From NCBI GenBank assembly GCA_038227995.1, contig JBBRPP010000007.1:62001-126000 (forward strand): DNA of 64,000 bases, in the 5' to 3' direction. Below the pieces are notes generated by a model. That model ran no database searches, had not been told where the DNA came from, and saw nothing but the letters and a program-made list of their open reading frames with translations. The stretch is from WLMZ01 sp038227995. Lineage in GTDB: Bacteria; Actinomycetota; Acidimicrobiia; Acidimicrobiales; Ilumatobacteraceae. The position numbers and the translations under genes are program-made. Positions 35,069 through 44,163 of the stretch are shown here, one piece after another; position 1 is the first letter of the stretch, and each line of letters opens with the position of its first letter.

Positions 35069-36678
35069 CTGCTCCGACCGAGCGCGGAGGCATGCTTCGC
35101 TCGAATGTCGTCGTCGCGATCGGGACGGCGCTGTCGCGACTCACCGGTCTGATCCGCGTCGTCGCACTGAGCTACGCGATCGGCCAGACCGCACTGTCCG
35201 ATGCCTACAACAGCGCCAACAGCAGTCCGAACACGATCTACGAACTGCTCCTCGGTGGGGCGCTGTCAGCCAGTCTGGTGCCGCTCTTCACGAAGCAATA
35301 CGAGCAGCGCGATGACGAGGCGACAACCGCTGTCGTGACCGCATCGATCATCGCGATGAGCGTCCTCACAGTCGCCGCGGTCCTTGCCGCCCCGTGGATC
35401 TTCCATCTGTATTCGCTCCACCCGTCGAGCAAGGTCAACGCAGCCGAGTACCGCACGGTCGGCACCGCGCTGGCCCGTATCTTCCTGGTGCAGATCTTCT
35501 TCTACGGGCTGACTGCTCTCGGCACGTCGCTGTTGAACGCACGTCGGCGTTTCTTTGCCGCGGCGTGGAGCCCTGTGCTCGCCAACCTCGTCATCATCGT
35601 CTCGCTGTTGTTCGTCCCCGGCATCGTCCACCACAAGGACGTCGAGCTCGGCGAGGTACTGACGAACCAGGCGTTGCGTCTGACCCTCGGGCTCGGCGCC
35701 ACGGGCGGCATCGCCATCATGGCGTTCGCACTGTGGCCGGCTCTCAAAGCGGGCAATGTTCCCTTGCGGATCAACGCCAACTTCCGTCATCCCGCCGTCA
35801 AGCAGTTGTTGAGGTTGTCGGGCTGGACTCTGGGTTACGCGATCGCGAACCAGATCGCCGTCGTCGTCGTCCAGAACCTCGCGTTGAATGTCAACGCCGG
35901 CCAACAGGACGCGTACGTCAAAGCGTTCACGTTCTTCGTCCTGCCGCACGGTCTGCTCGCCGTGTCCATCGCGACGACGTTCGAGCCCGAGTTCACGCGC
36001 AGCATCACCAAGCGCGACCGCGACGGCTTCATCGACCGCATGTCACTCGGCACGCGTATGGTTGCACTGCTGACGATCCCGGCCGGCTTCGGCTTGTTCG
36101 TGTTGCGTCGCGCCATCATCGGGGCCGCCCTGCAGCATCGGCAGTTCAACGCGCTGGCAGCGCTGAACACCAGCCGCGCCCTCGGCGGTTTCGCACTCGG
36201 CCTCGTCGGGTTCAGCGTGTACCTGTTCGTTCTGCGCGGCTTCTACGCCCACCACGACGCACGCACACCGTTCGTGATCAACCTGTTCGAAAACGCGATC
36301 AACATCGTCCTCGCCATCGTCCTGGTCGGTCGCTACGGCGTGCTCGGCCTCGGCGCCGCGTTCGCCATCGCCTATCTCGTCTCGGCGGGCTTCGCGTTGT
36401 TGGTGATGAGCTACAAGGTCGTCGGGTTCTCGTTGGTCCCCATCTTCCACAGCCTCGTACGAATGCTGTTGGGCGGACTGGTGATGGCCGAAGCGGTGTG
36501 GTTCGTGGCACGCCACGTCGGCGGCAACTCCGGCACAGGCGCGATCGCGCGAACCCTGGTGGGCACGATCGTCGGTGGAACCGTCTACGTCGCGGTACTC
36601 ATTGCACTCCGAACGCCGGAACTCGACCTGCTCAAAAACCGCTTTGCTCGGCGAACCGGCGCCGCTGATACTGCCTAG
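35065..36678 (+). CDS. MurJ/MviN-like lipid II flippase
   Basis: A 537-residue integral membrane protein of the MOP superfamily with about 14 predicted helices. The N-terminal pattern (RSNVVVAIGTALSRLTGLIRVVAL, then ALSDAYNSANSSPNTIYELLLGGALSASLVP) is typical of MurJ. The conserved Arg residues that line the cavity are present around LTGLIR. MurJ flips lipid II across the membrane for wall synthesis. Its position between a coiled-coil membrane protein and PspA links wall precursor export to membrane stress (inference). Whether it is the only MurJ of this genome cannot be told here. Confidence 0.9.
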   Translation: MTAPTERGGMLRSNVVVAIGTALSRLTGLIRVVALSYAIGQTALSDAYNSANSSPNTIYELLLGGALSASLVPLFTKQYEQRDDEATTAVVTASIIAMSVLTVAAVLAAPWIFHLYSLHPSSKVNAAEYRTVGTALARIFLVQIFFYGLTALGTSLLNARRRFFAAAWSPVLANLVIIVSLLFVPGIVHHKDVELGEVLTNQALRLTLGLGATGGIAIMAFALWPALKAGNVPLRINANFRHPAVKQLLRLSGWTLGYAIANQIAVVVVQNLALNVNAGQQDAYVKAFTFFVLPHGLLAVSIATTFEPEFTRSITKRDRDGFIDRMSLGTRMVALLTIPAGFGLFVLRRAIIGAALQHRQFNALAALNTSRALGGFALGLVGFSVYLFVLRGFYAHHDARTPFVINLFENAINIVLAIVLVGRYGVLGLGAAFAIAYLVSAGFALLVMSYKVVGFSLVPIFHSLVRMLLGGLVMAEAVWFVARHVGGNSGTGAIARTLVGTIVGGTVYVAVLIALRTPELDLLKNRFARRTGAADTA

Positions 36679-36687
36679 AATCAGCGC

Positions 36688-37509
36688 ATGTTCAAAGTTT
36701 TCCGCAAGTGGTGGAAGTACATCGGCGCGAAGTTCAACAAGGACTTCAACGACAAGGCCGACCCCGCGATCCAACTCGAGCAAGCGCTGACCGAAGCACA
36801 GGATCAGCACCGACGCTTGCGCGAGCAGGCCGTCAACGTGATCGCGGCGCAGAAGCAGAGCGAGCTTCGCCTCAACGCCAAGATGCAAGAGCTCGAGAAG
36901 CTCAACGCGACGGCGCGCCAGGCGCTGGTGATGGCAGCTGATGCGACCAAGGCCGGCGACGCAGCCAAGGCGACGCAGTACAACACCGCGGCCGAGACGA
37001 TCGCCAACCAGCTGATCCAGGTCGAGAAAGACGTCGACGGCCTCAAGCAGTTGGTCATGGACTCGACACAGGCATCCGATCAGGCAAAGGCTGCGGTCGC
37101 GCAGAACAGCCGTCTGTTGCAAGAGAAGCTGGCCGAGAAGAACAAGCTCCTCTCGCAGCTCGAGCAGGCCAAGATGCAAGAGCAGATGAACTCGGCCATG
37201 ACGCAGCTCAGCGAGACCGTCGGCGACGACGTACCGACCTTGAAAGAAGTCAGCGACAAGATCGAAGCTCGCTACGCCAAGGCCAAGGCGTCCTCCGAGT
37301 TGCAGGACACATCGGTCAACAGCCGCATCCAAGAAGTCGAGATGGCAACGGCAAACATCGAGGCGCAGGGTCGTCTCAGCCAGCTCCGCGAAGAGCTCGG
37401 CCTCAACCCGGCCCCAGCCGCCGCGACGTCGATCTCGTCGGCGCCCGCAGATGCGACCATCCCCGCAGCCGATCCGGTCGAGCAGGCGAATCCCGCGACC
37501 AGTTCCTGA
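36688..37509 (+). CDS. PspA/IM30 family protein
   Basis: A 273-residue almost entirely helical protein. The core (MFKVFRKWWKYIGAKFNKDF, then ADPAIQLEQALTEAQDQHRRLREQAVNVIA) matches the PspA/Vipp1/IM30 family, which forms membrane-bound rods or rings that protect the inner membrane. The long helices contain Ala/Lys/Gln heptad patterns. The C-terminus is a short Ala/Pro-rich tail. It is 9 bp behind the MurJ-like gene and is the last gene of the rightward envelope operon, ending next to a hairpin at 37559-37590. Confidence 0.9.
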   Translation: MFKVFRKWWKYIGAKFNKDFNDKADPAIQLEQALTEAQDQHRRLREQAVNVIAAQKQSELRLNAKMQELEKLNATARQALVMAADATKAGDAAKATQYNTAAETIANQLIQVEKDVDGLKQLVMDSTQASDQAKAAVAQNSRLLQEKLAEKNKLLSQLEQAKMQEQMNSAMTQLSETVGDDVPTLKEVSDKIEARYAKAKASSELQDTSVNSRIQEVEMATANIEAQGRLSQLREELGLNPAPAAATSISSAPADATIPAADPVEQANPATSS

Positions 37510-37544
37510 CGGGGTTCGTTGCCGTGGCCGATCCGGTCGACGAG

Positions 37545-38633
37545 TCAGTGCGGCAACAGCACGAGGTCATCACGATGGATGACCTCGTGCGCAACACGAG
37601 CCGGGAGATCGCGGGTGCTGTGTCCGGCGTATTGCCGAACCACGGCGGCTCCCCACACGGCCATGCCGCGGGCGAAGACAACACCCGCTGGATCGCGGAC
37701 CTCGATCGTCGAGTCCTCGTCGAAGTCGCCGCTGACCGAAACGATGCCCGCCGGTAGCAGCGAGGTGCCGCGCTCGACCAGCGCCCGGTACGCGCCGTCG
37801 TCGACGGTGACCGAGCCGCGGACCATGCTCGCGAATCCGATCCACAGCTTGCGCGCCGGCAACCGGCGGTCACTGGGGGCGAACGATGTGCCGACGGATT
37901 GGCCGGCGACCGCGTCGACCAGAACGTTCGGTCGCAACGCTTGGGCGATGACAGCGCGGGTCCCCGACCAACTGGCGAGGCGAGCCGCCAGCAACTTCGA
38001 TGCCATGCCGCCACTGCCGCGATCCGTTCCGGTCGAACCCGCGCTCACGGCAGCGAGCGGGTCGTTGGCGGGAACCTCGGTGATGAGCGTTGCTGTCGGA
38101 TCCGTCCGTGGGTCCGCCGTGAACAGCCCGGGGGTGTCGGTCAGCAGGATCAACAGATCGGCGCTGACGTTGTGGGCGACCAGCGCAGCGATGCGATCGT
38201 TGTCGCCATACCGGATCTCGTCGTTGGCGACGGCGTCGTTCTCGTTGACGATCGGCACACAGCCGAGCTCGACCAACTTGACCAATGTCTGGCGTGCGTG
38301 GAGGTACTGCTGACGGTTGGCGAAGTCGTGCGGCACGAGCAGTACCTGCGCGCCGATGATGCCGTGACGGCCCAGTTCGCGGTTGTACACCTCCATCAGC
38401 CGTGGCTGGCCGGCCGCGGCCAGCGCCTGCAGCGTCAGGACCTCGGTGGGTCGCGAGGCCAGGCCCAGCGCAGCAACGCCGGCGGAGATCGCCGCCGAGC
38501 TGACAAGGATGACCTCGTGCCCTTGCGATCGGAGCATCGCCATCTGATCGCACAACGATGCGATCACGTCGTGCTGGATGACACCGGCGGTGTTGGTGAG
38601 CGATGACGTGCCGACCTTGGCGATGACCCGCAT
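37545..38633 (-). CDS. proB: Glutamate 5-kinase
   Basis: A 362-residue enzyme that phosphorylates L-glutamate as the first step of proline synthesis. VIAKVGTSSLTN (3-14) is the phosphate loop of the amino acid kinase fold, SSAAISAGVAALG and NENDAVANDEIRYGDND bind substrate, and GTDRGSGGMASKLLAA is the family signature. A C-terminal PUA domain (about 275-355) is present. It overlaps the obg stop by one base, the common actinobacterial obg-proB arrangement. Its last codons contain an intragenic hairpin (37559-37590). Confidence 0.95.
   Translation of the reverse strand: MRVIAKVGTSSLTNTAGVIQHDVIASLCDQMAMLRSQGHEVILVSSAAISAGVAALGLASRPTEVLTLQALAAAGQPRLMEVYNRELGRHGIIGAQVLLVPHDFANRQQYLHARQTLVKLVELGCVPIVNENDAVANDEIRYGDNDRIAALVAHNVSADLLILLTDTPGLFTADPRTDPTATLITEVPANDPLAAVSAGSTGTDRGSGGMASKLLAARLASWSGTRAVIAQALRPNVLVDAVAGQSVGTSFAPSDRRLPARKLWIGFASMVRGSVTVDDGAYRALVERGTSLLPAGIVSVSGDFDEDSTIEVRDPAGVVFARGMAVWGAAVVRQYAGHSTRDLPARVAHEVIHRDDLVLLPH
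37559..37590. terminator. Perfect 13-bp hairpin inside the 3' end of proB
   Basis: GCACGAGGTCATC (37559-37571), loop ACGATG, and GATGACCTCGTGC (37578-37590) form a perfect inverted repeat within the last codons of proB. It lies 50 bp beyond the pspA stop of the convergent operon, so it may terminate that transcript and affect the end of the proB mRNA. Confidence 0.65.
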
Positions 38634-39874
38634 CAGAGGTCCGGTTCGTACTCGAAGCTGAAGCCGCCGATCCAGATGACGTCGCCTTCTTGCGCGCCGG
38701 CGCGATTGAGCAGCCGGTCGACACCCAGCTTCTTGAGCCTGTCGTCGATCCAGTTGAGCGCTTCCGGCGTGGTCACGTCGTTCAGTGCCACCGCACGCTC
38801 GACATTGCGGCCGATCAGGCGGAAGCTGTGCTCGTCGACCCGCTCGACCATCGAGCCATCGACCTCGGGCCGGATGATGACGATGCCGTCGCGAGACGGC
38901 TGCTGCTGCCGGGCTTGCGCAACGAGGGTCGCCATCTGGGCCACCAGCGGGCGGATGCCCTCGGTGGTGATCGCGCTGATGCGCGGTCCGTCCCACTCGG
39001 TGTCTGCCCCGACGTCGTTCTTGGTTCCGACCACGACACGCGGGCGCAGCAACATCTCGGGTTCGTAGTTCTCGAGCTCGTGGAGCAGGATGCGCTCCTG
39101 TTCGGCGGGGCTCACGCCATCGGTGGCTGCGAGGTCCACGAGGACGCACAGCACGCGCGCACGCTCGATGTGGCGCAGGAACTGATGGCCGAGGCCCTTG
39201 CCCTCGCTGGCGCCCTCGATCAACCCGGGAATGTCGGCGACGATGTATTCGGTGTCGCCGTCGAGACGCACCACACCGAGGTGCGGCTCGAGGGTGGTGA
39301 ACGGATAGTCCGCGATCTTCGGCTTGGCGGCGCTGATCGTGCTGATGAGCGTGCTCTTGCCGGCGTTGGGGAACCCGACCAACGCGACGTCGGCCATCAG
39401 CTTCAGGTCCAGCTTGAGCCAGCGCTCGACACCATGCTCACCTTGCTCGGCGAACGTTGGCGCACGTCGGCGGTTCGACCAGAACTTTGCGTTGCCGCGG
39501 CCGCCGCGACCGCCGGGCGATGCCAGCCAACGGTCGCCGTGGTGCACCAGGTCGGCCATCAACTCGCCGGTGTAGAGATCGCGGGCAACGGTGCCCTCCG
39601 GCACCTTGACCTCGATGCTCTCGCCCTTCTTGCCGTGCTGATCCTTGCCCTTGCCGTGCACGCCATCCTTGGCACGACGGTGCGGGTGGTCGCGGAACGC
39701 GAGCAGCGATGCGACGTTGCGATCGGCGACCAACCAGACGTCGCCGCCACCACCACCGTCGCCGCCATTCGGGCCGCCGAACGCGACGGGCCCCTCACGA
39801 CGGAACGACACGCAGCCCGCGCCACCATCGCCTCCGCGTACGTTCACTTGGGCTTCGTCGACAAATCCACTCAT
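38633..39874 (-). CDS. obg: GTPase Obg/CgtA
   Basis: A 413-residue essential GTPase for ribosome maturation. The Obg Gly-rich domain (VNVRGGDGGAGCVSFRRE, GGDGGGGGDVWLVAD) covers about 1-158. The G domain has GFPNAGKST (G1), DIPGLIEGAS (G3), GTKND (G4) and SAITTEG (G5). The C-terminal OCT domain follows after about residue 340 (FRLIGRNVERAVAL). The ATG at 39874 gives the family start MSGFVDEAQVNVRGG. It is translationally coupled to proB through a TGATG overlap. Confidence 0.96.
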   Translation of the reverse strand: MSGFVDEAQVNVRGGDGGAGCVSFRREGPVAFGGPNGGDGGGGGDVWLVADRNVASLLAFRDHPHRRAKDGVHGKGKDQHGKKGESIEVKVPEGTVARDLYTGELMADLVHHGDRWLASPGGRGGRGNAKFWSNRRRAPTFAEQGEHGVERWLKLDLKLMADVALVGFPNAGKSTLISTISAAKPKIADYPFTTLEPHLGVVRLDGDTEYIVADIPGLIEGASEGKGLGHQFLRHIERARVLCVLVDLAATDGVSPAEQERILLHELENYEPEMLLRPRVVVGTKNDVGADTEWDGPRISAITTEGIRPLVAQMATLVAQARQQQPSRDGIVIIRPEVDGSMVERVDEHSFRLIGRNVERAVALNDVTTPEALNWIDDRLKKLGVDRLLNRAGAQEGDVIWIGGFSFEYEPDL

Positions 39875-39922
39875 AGGGCATCGTGAGGCTATCTGCAACA
39901 CCCATTGCGTATGTTGTAGGTG

Positions 39923-41080
39923 ATGAACGAGTCGGTGCAGGAACGAGCTCAGCGATGGGCCTCGACGATGTCCGGGCACCGCGTCGCCGGCATCCAGCTG
40001 GCACACGCCGATTCCTGGGCCGGGCCCGGATCGAACGACATCGTCGATCGTCTCGCACGCGAAGAGGCTCAGAACGCGCTGATGGCCGGCCTGGCGACGA
40101 GATCCAGCGACGCGGGCGACCGAGCGGTCGACGAAGAGCCGGACCCGTACCGCACCTGTTTCGAACGCGACCGCGATCGCATCCTCCACGCATCGGCCTT
40201 CCGTCGTCTCGCCGGCAAGACCCAGGTCTTCGTGTTTCCCGACGATCATCAACGCACGCGGCTCACGCATGCACTCGAGGTCGCCCAGGTCGCCGTCTCC
40301 GTGTCACGCGCGCTCGGCCTCAACGTCGCGCTCACGGAAGCGATCGCCCTCGGGCACGACTGCGGGCATGGGCCCGGCGGGCACGCCAGCGAAGACGCGC
40401 TCACTCCATATCTCGAGCACGGCTATGACCATGCGGTGTGGGGCGCCGATGTGACGCTGACGCCCCTCAACCTCTGTGCCGAGACGTTGGATGGCGTTCG
40501 TAACCACTCGTGGTCACGACCCGCACCGATGACCCCCGAGGGCGAAGTCGTCTCATGGGCCGACCGCATCGCCTATGTGTGTCACGACTTCGAAGACGCT
40601 GTCGCGGCCGGAATCGTCACCACCGACATGCTGCCGATCTTGGTGCAACGACGCTGCGGCGTGTCCCGTTCACGTCAGCTCGGCGCGTTCGTGCACGCGA
40701 TGGTCGACGCCGCGGCGCAGACGGGCCGCATCGGGATGACCGACGAGACGGCAGCTGCACTGGCGGCGTTCCGGGCGTTCAACTACGAACACGTCTACCT
40801 CCGGCCTGCGTCGCGTGCGCAGGGCCAGGCCGTGATCGATCTCCTCCAGGCCCTGGTCGAGCATTATGCCGACCGTCCCAACCTGCTGACCGAGACAACC
40901 GAGAACTACGGACGTCCAGGTCTGCCACGTGAGGGCCTCACGGCCGGAAGCCCGGCTGCGCTGCACGAGGCAGTCCGCTACGTCAGCGGCATGACCGATC
41001 GCTTCGCGTGTCGCCAGGCGATGGTGCTGCTCGGTTGGGGTCCAGATCGACTCCCCAGCGGCATCGGCGTTCGCGACTGA
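39923..41080 (+). CDS. dgt: Deoxyguanosinetriphosphate triphosphohydrolase-like protein (HD domain)
   Basis: A 385-residue HD-domain nucleotide hydrolase that splits dNTPs to deoxynucleoside and triphosphate. The conserved ASAFRRLAGKTQVF, RTRLTHALEVAQ (metal His), ALGHDCGHGPGGH (HD pair), WADRIAYVCHDFEDAV and the FNYEHVYLR C-terminal motif are all visible. A short N-terminal extension precedes the domain. The start is ATG 39923, with a GTG one codon earlier also possible. It is encoded opposite to its neighbours and separates rpmA from obg. Confidence 0.92.
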   Translation: MNESVQERAQRWASTMSGHRVAGIQLAHADSWAGPGSNDIVDRLAREEAQNALMAGLATRSSDAGDRAVDEEPDPYRTCFERDRDRILHASAFRRLAGKTQVFVFPDDHQRTRLTHALEVAQVAVSVSRALGLNVALTEAIALGHDCGHGPGGHASEDALTPYLEHGYDHAVWGADVTLTPLNLCAETLDGVRNHSWSRPAPMTPEGEVVSWADRIAYVCHDFEDAVAAGIVTTDMLPILVQRRCGVSRSRQLGAFVHAMVDAAAQTGRIGMTDETAAALAAFRAFNYEHVYLRPASRAQGQAVIDLLQALVEHYADRPNLLTETTENYGRPGLPREGLTAGSPAALHEAVRYVSGMTDRFACRQAMVLLGWGPDRLPSGIGVRD

Positions 41081-41108
41081 TCTCCAGATCCCATCCGAAA
41101 AACGACGG

Positions 41109-41132
41109 AACCCCGGCACGTTGGCCGGGGTT
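41109..41132. terminator. Terminator hairpin between dgt and rpmA
   Basis: AACCCCGGC and GCCGGGGTT (9-bp perfect arms, loop ACGTTG) sit between the convergent dgt and rpmA genes and can serve both. Confidence 0.85.
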
Positions 41133-41171
41133 GCCGTTCAGATCTGTCGTGACGATGTCGTCACGCGACGC

Positions 41172-41426
41172 TCACTCAGGCGTGATGATGTTGACGACGC
41201 GGCGTCCGCGACGCTCGCCGAACTCGACGACGCCGTCAGTGAGGGCGAACAGGGTGTCGTCCTTGCCGATGCCGACGTTGGTGCCGGGGTGGAAGCGAGT
41301 GCCGCGCTGACGCACGAGGATGCTGCCGGCCGTGATCGCCGTGCCACCGAACTCCTTCACGCCGAGGCGCTGAGCGTTGGAATCACGACCGTTGCGGGTT
41401 GAACCGCCACCTTTTGTCTTTGACAT
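41172..41426 (-). CDS. rpmA: 50S ribosomal protein L27
   Basis: An 84-residue ribosomal protein. The family signature KGGGSTRNGRDSNAQRLGVK starts near the N-terminus, and GSILVRQRGTRFHPG follows. L27 reaches the peptidyl-transferase centre with its N-terminal tail. There is no N-terminal processing extension of the Firmicutes type. It is 3 bp behind rplU, the usual pairing. Confidence 0.97.
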   Translation of the reverse strand: MSKTKGGGSTRNGRDSNAQRLGVKEFGGTAITAGSILVRQRGTRFHPGTNVGIGKDDTLFALTDGVVEFGERRGRRVVNIITPE

Positions 41427-41429
41427 GGT

Positions 41430-41741
41430 TCAGCCTTTCGCGATGGATGTGATCTCGACGACGGTGTACTTCTGGCGGTGCCCATAGCGGCGACGCTGGT
41501 TGGTGCGGCGCTTGTAGGTGAAGCCATCGATCTTCGGGCCCTTGGCGGAACCGATGACACGACCGGTCACCGACACGCCGGCGAGCTCGGCTGGGGTCGC
41601 CAGGACGGAATCACCGTCGACGAGGAGAATGGGGGTGAAGGAGACATCGGCGCCGTCTTCAGCACCGAGAAGCTCGACCTGCAATTGCTGGCCTTCTGCG
41701 ACTCGCTCCTGCTTACCGCCGGTTGCGATTACTGCGTACAT
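41430..41741 (-). CDS. rplU: 50S ribosomal protein L21
   Basis: A 103-residue protein with the L21 pattern: MYAVIATGGKQERVAEG at the start, VEKLG-type core strand, and the C-terminal YKRRTNQRRRYGHRQKYT signature. It binds 23S rRNA near L20. It lies 49 bp behind the RNase E/G gene and just before rpmA, the standard order. Confidence 0.97.
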   Translation of the reverse strand: MYAVIATGGKQERVAEGQQLQVELLGAEDGADVSFTPILLVDGDSVLATPAELAGVSVTGRVIGSAKGPKIDGFTYKRRTNQRRRYGHRQKYTVVEITSIAKG

Positions 41742-41790
41742 AGCGTGTCAACCCTATCGTTCGAGGTGGCGGACTCCAACGGTTCCGACA

Positions 41791-44022
41791 TCATTCGAGC
41801 AGGGCGAGGTCGACCAAGACGCCGCGGCCGTCGCAGTTCGGACATTGATCGGCGAAGTTGGTCAGCAGCCCTTCGCCGATTCGCTTGCGCGTCATCTCGA
41901 CCAATCCGAGTTCGGAGATGTCGAAGATCTGGGTGCGGGTCTTGTCCCGGGCCAGAGCTTCTCGGAATGCGTCGACCACCTTGCGGCGGTTCTCGCGGAT
42001 CTCCATGTCGATGAAGTCGATCACGATGATGCCGCCGATGTCACGCAACCGCAGCTGACGGGCGATCTCGTCTGCTGCTTCGAGGTTGTTGTGGAACACC
42101 GTCGCCTCGAGGTTCGAGTTCGATGTGCCGACGTTCTTGCCGGTGTTGACGTCGATGACCGTCAGCGCCTCGGTGTGCTCGATGATGAGCGAACCGCCGG
42201 ACGGCAACCACACCTTGCGGTCCAGCGCCTTGTGCAGCTGTTCGTGGAGGTGAAAGCGCTCGTAGATCGGCAATCCCTCTTCGGCGGGATCGTAGAACTC
42301 GACACGATCGGCCAGCTCCGGGTTGAACGCCGTGATGTAGTCGCTGACGTCTTCGAACAGCCGCTGATCGTCGATCACGACGCCGCGGTACTCGGCGTTG
42401 AACTCTTCTCGAATCACGCGCACGGCAAGCTCGGGTTCGCGGTACAGCAGTCCTGGACCTTGCATCTTCTTGGCCTTGGCCTCGATGATGTTCCACTGGT
42501 CGAGCAGACGAGTCATGTCGGCCCGCAGTTCGTGCTCGGACGCGTTCTCGGCGGCGGTCCGCACGATCAAACCGTGCTCGGCCGGCTTCACCCGGTCGAG
42601 GATGTTGCGCAGCCGTTTGCGGACGTCGTCGGGCAGGCGCTTGGAGATGCCGTAGGTCTTCGAGTTCGGGATCAGGACCACGAACCGGCCGGGCAGCGAG
42701 ACTTCCTGGGTGAGGCGGGCACCCTTGGCCCCGATCGGGTTCTTCGTCACCTGACAGACGATCAGCTGCTTGGCCTTGAGGATCTGCTCGATCCGGGCGT
42801 CCTTGCCGGGCGACGCAGCGCCCCGCTCGACGATGTCTTCCTGGTCGTACTGAACGTCACCGCGGTACAGCACTGCGTTCTTCGGCGTGCCGATGTCGAC
42901 GAACGCTGCCTCCATCCCGGGCAACACGTTCTGGACCTTGCCGACGTAGATGTTGCCGTGGATCTGGCTGACGTCGTCGGCCGGGCGGCTGACGTAGTGC
43001 TCGACCAGGTTGCGGCCCTCGAGGACAGCGACCTGGGTCAGGTTCTCACGGACCTGAACGCACATCAGGTAGCGGCCGATGGGGCGACCGTTGCGTTCGC
43101 GGCCGCGTCGCTTCTCGAGGACATCCGGATCGAGAGGAGCCGACTGGCTGCGGCTCGGTCCGGGTGACCCCGTCGACTGCTTCTGGCGCGACGTTCCGGA
43201 ACCACCGGAACCGCCTGCACCTGCGGATCCGCCGGATCCGCTCCCACTGCGACGCCGCTTCTTCTTCGAACTGGCGGCCTCGGTGTCAGCGTCGCCAGCG
43301 GCCTCTGCCAGGGTGCCGTTGGCCTGGCCGGGAGGCGCCTTGGGGGCCGGGCGGGTGTCGCCGATCTGTGGACGCCGGACCAGTGCGCCTTCAGCGGCCT
43401 CGGCGCTGGGACGGCCTTCGGAAATGCGCTCGGGCAGTTCGACCTGCGCCGACCGTGCCGACTGGCGTACCCGTGGCTGCGCCTCGGGCTTGGCCTCGCC
43501 ACGGGGTGTGGCCGAGCGAGGTTGTTGGGGGCGGGCGGACTTGGGCTCGGATCCAGCCCCCGAATCGTCGACTGCGCCGTCGCCACCTGCAGCGACAACA
43601 GCCGACTTCGGCGCGCGACCGGCAGAGGGTGTTCGGGGCCGGCTCGGCGCGTCTTCGGCAGCCGATCCAGCGTCGGCGGTGGCCAGGTCGGCGCCATCGT
43701 CGTTCAGATCGTCATCGGAGTCACCATCGAAACCATTGGAGCCGTCGGAACCGTCGGCTGATGGGCGCTGACCCGACTTACGACCACGACCCCCGCGGGA
43801 ACCGCGACGGCGCTTGCGGGCCGCTGCTGCAGCGGCGGTTTCACCGTCGAGACCGTCCGTCGGCGCCGAACCATTGGCGTCAGGGGCTGTCTCCGGACCC
43901 GAAAGCGGCCGCCTCGTGTCGGCCGCATCGCTCTGAACTGGGGTGATGTTCGGCAGTCCGGCCGGATCGCTGCTCTGGGGACGCGCTGATGGAGCGTGAC
44001 CCTCGCCATTCTTTTCGTCCAT
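41791..44022 (-). CDS. rne: Ribonuclease E/G family protein with long disordered N-terminus
   Basis: A 743-residue endoribonuclease for mRNA and rRNA processing. The S1-like domain (NIYVGKVQNVLPGMEAAFVDIG) starts near residue 345, the 5'-sensor/RNase H-like parts follow, the catalytic Asp is in VIDVNTGKN near 628, and the zinc-link CPNCDGRG lies near the C-terminus. The first ~320 residues are low-complexity Ala/Arg/Ser/Pro, as in some actinobacterial RNase E. The ATG at 44022 is preferred over the ATG at 44031: AGGAGG lies 9 bases before 44022 but directly against 44031. Confidence 0.93.
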   Translation of the reverse strand: MDEKNGEGHAPSARPQSSDPAGLPNITPVQSDAADTRRPLSGPETAPDANGSAPTDGLDGETAAAAAARKRRRGSRGGRGRKSGQRPSADGSDGSNGFDGDSDDDLNDDGADLATADAGSAAEDAPSRPRTPSAGRAPKSAVVAAGGDGAVDDSGAGSEPKSARPQQPRSATPRGEAKPEAQPRVRQSARSAQVELPERISEGRPSAEAAEGALVRRPQIGDTRPAPKAPPGQANGTLAEAAGDADTEAASSKKKRRRSGSGSGGSAGAGGSGGSGTSRQKQSTGSPGPSRSQSAPLDPDVLEKRRGRERNGRPIGRYLMCVQVRENLTQVAVLEGRNLVEHYVSRPADDVSQIHGNIYVGKVQNVLPGMEAAFVDIGTPKNAVLYRGDVQYDQEDIVERGAASPGKDARIEQILKAKQLIVCQVTKNPIGAKGARLTQEVSLPGRFVVLIPNSKTYGISKRLPDDVRKRLRNILDRVKPAEHGLIVRTAAENASEHELRADMTRLLDQWNIIEAKAKKMQGPGLLYREPELAVRVIREEFNAEYRGVVIDDQRLFEDVSDYITAFNPELADRVEFYDPAEEGLPIYERFHLHEQLHKALDRKVWLPSGGSLIIEHTEALTVIDVNTGKNVGTSNSNLEATVFHNNLEAADEIARQLRLRDIGGIIVIDFIDMEIRENRRKVVDAFREALARDKTRTQIFDISELGLVEMTRKRIGEGLLTNFADQCPNCDGRGVLVDLALLE

Positions 44023-44163
44023 GGACGTCATCCTCCTGTGCGCCCGCCGCTGTGGGCGAGCGATTCTGCGATGGCAGCCAACGCTGGGAAGCACTTCCCT
44101 GCCGGCGCCACTGCGTTCGATCTCGCGTGAACACGAAGTGTCCAATCAATGATACGACAGCAT

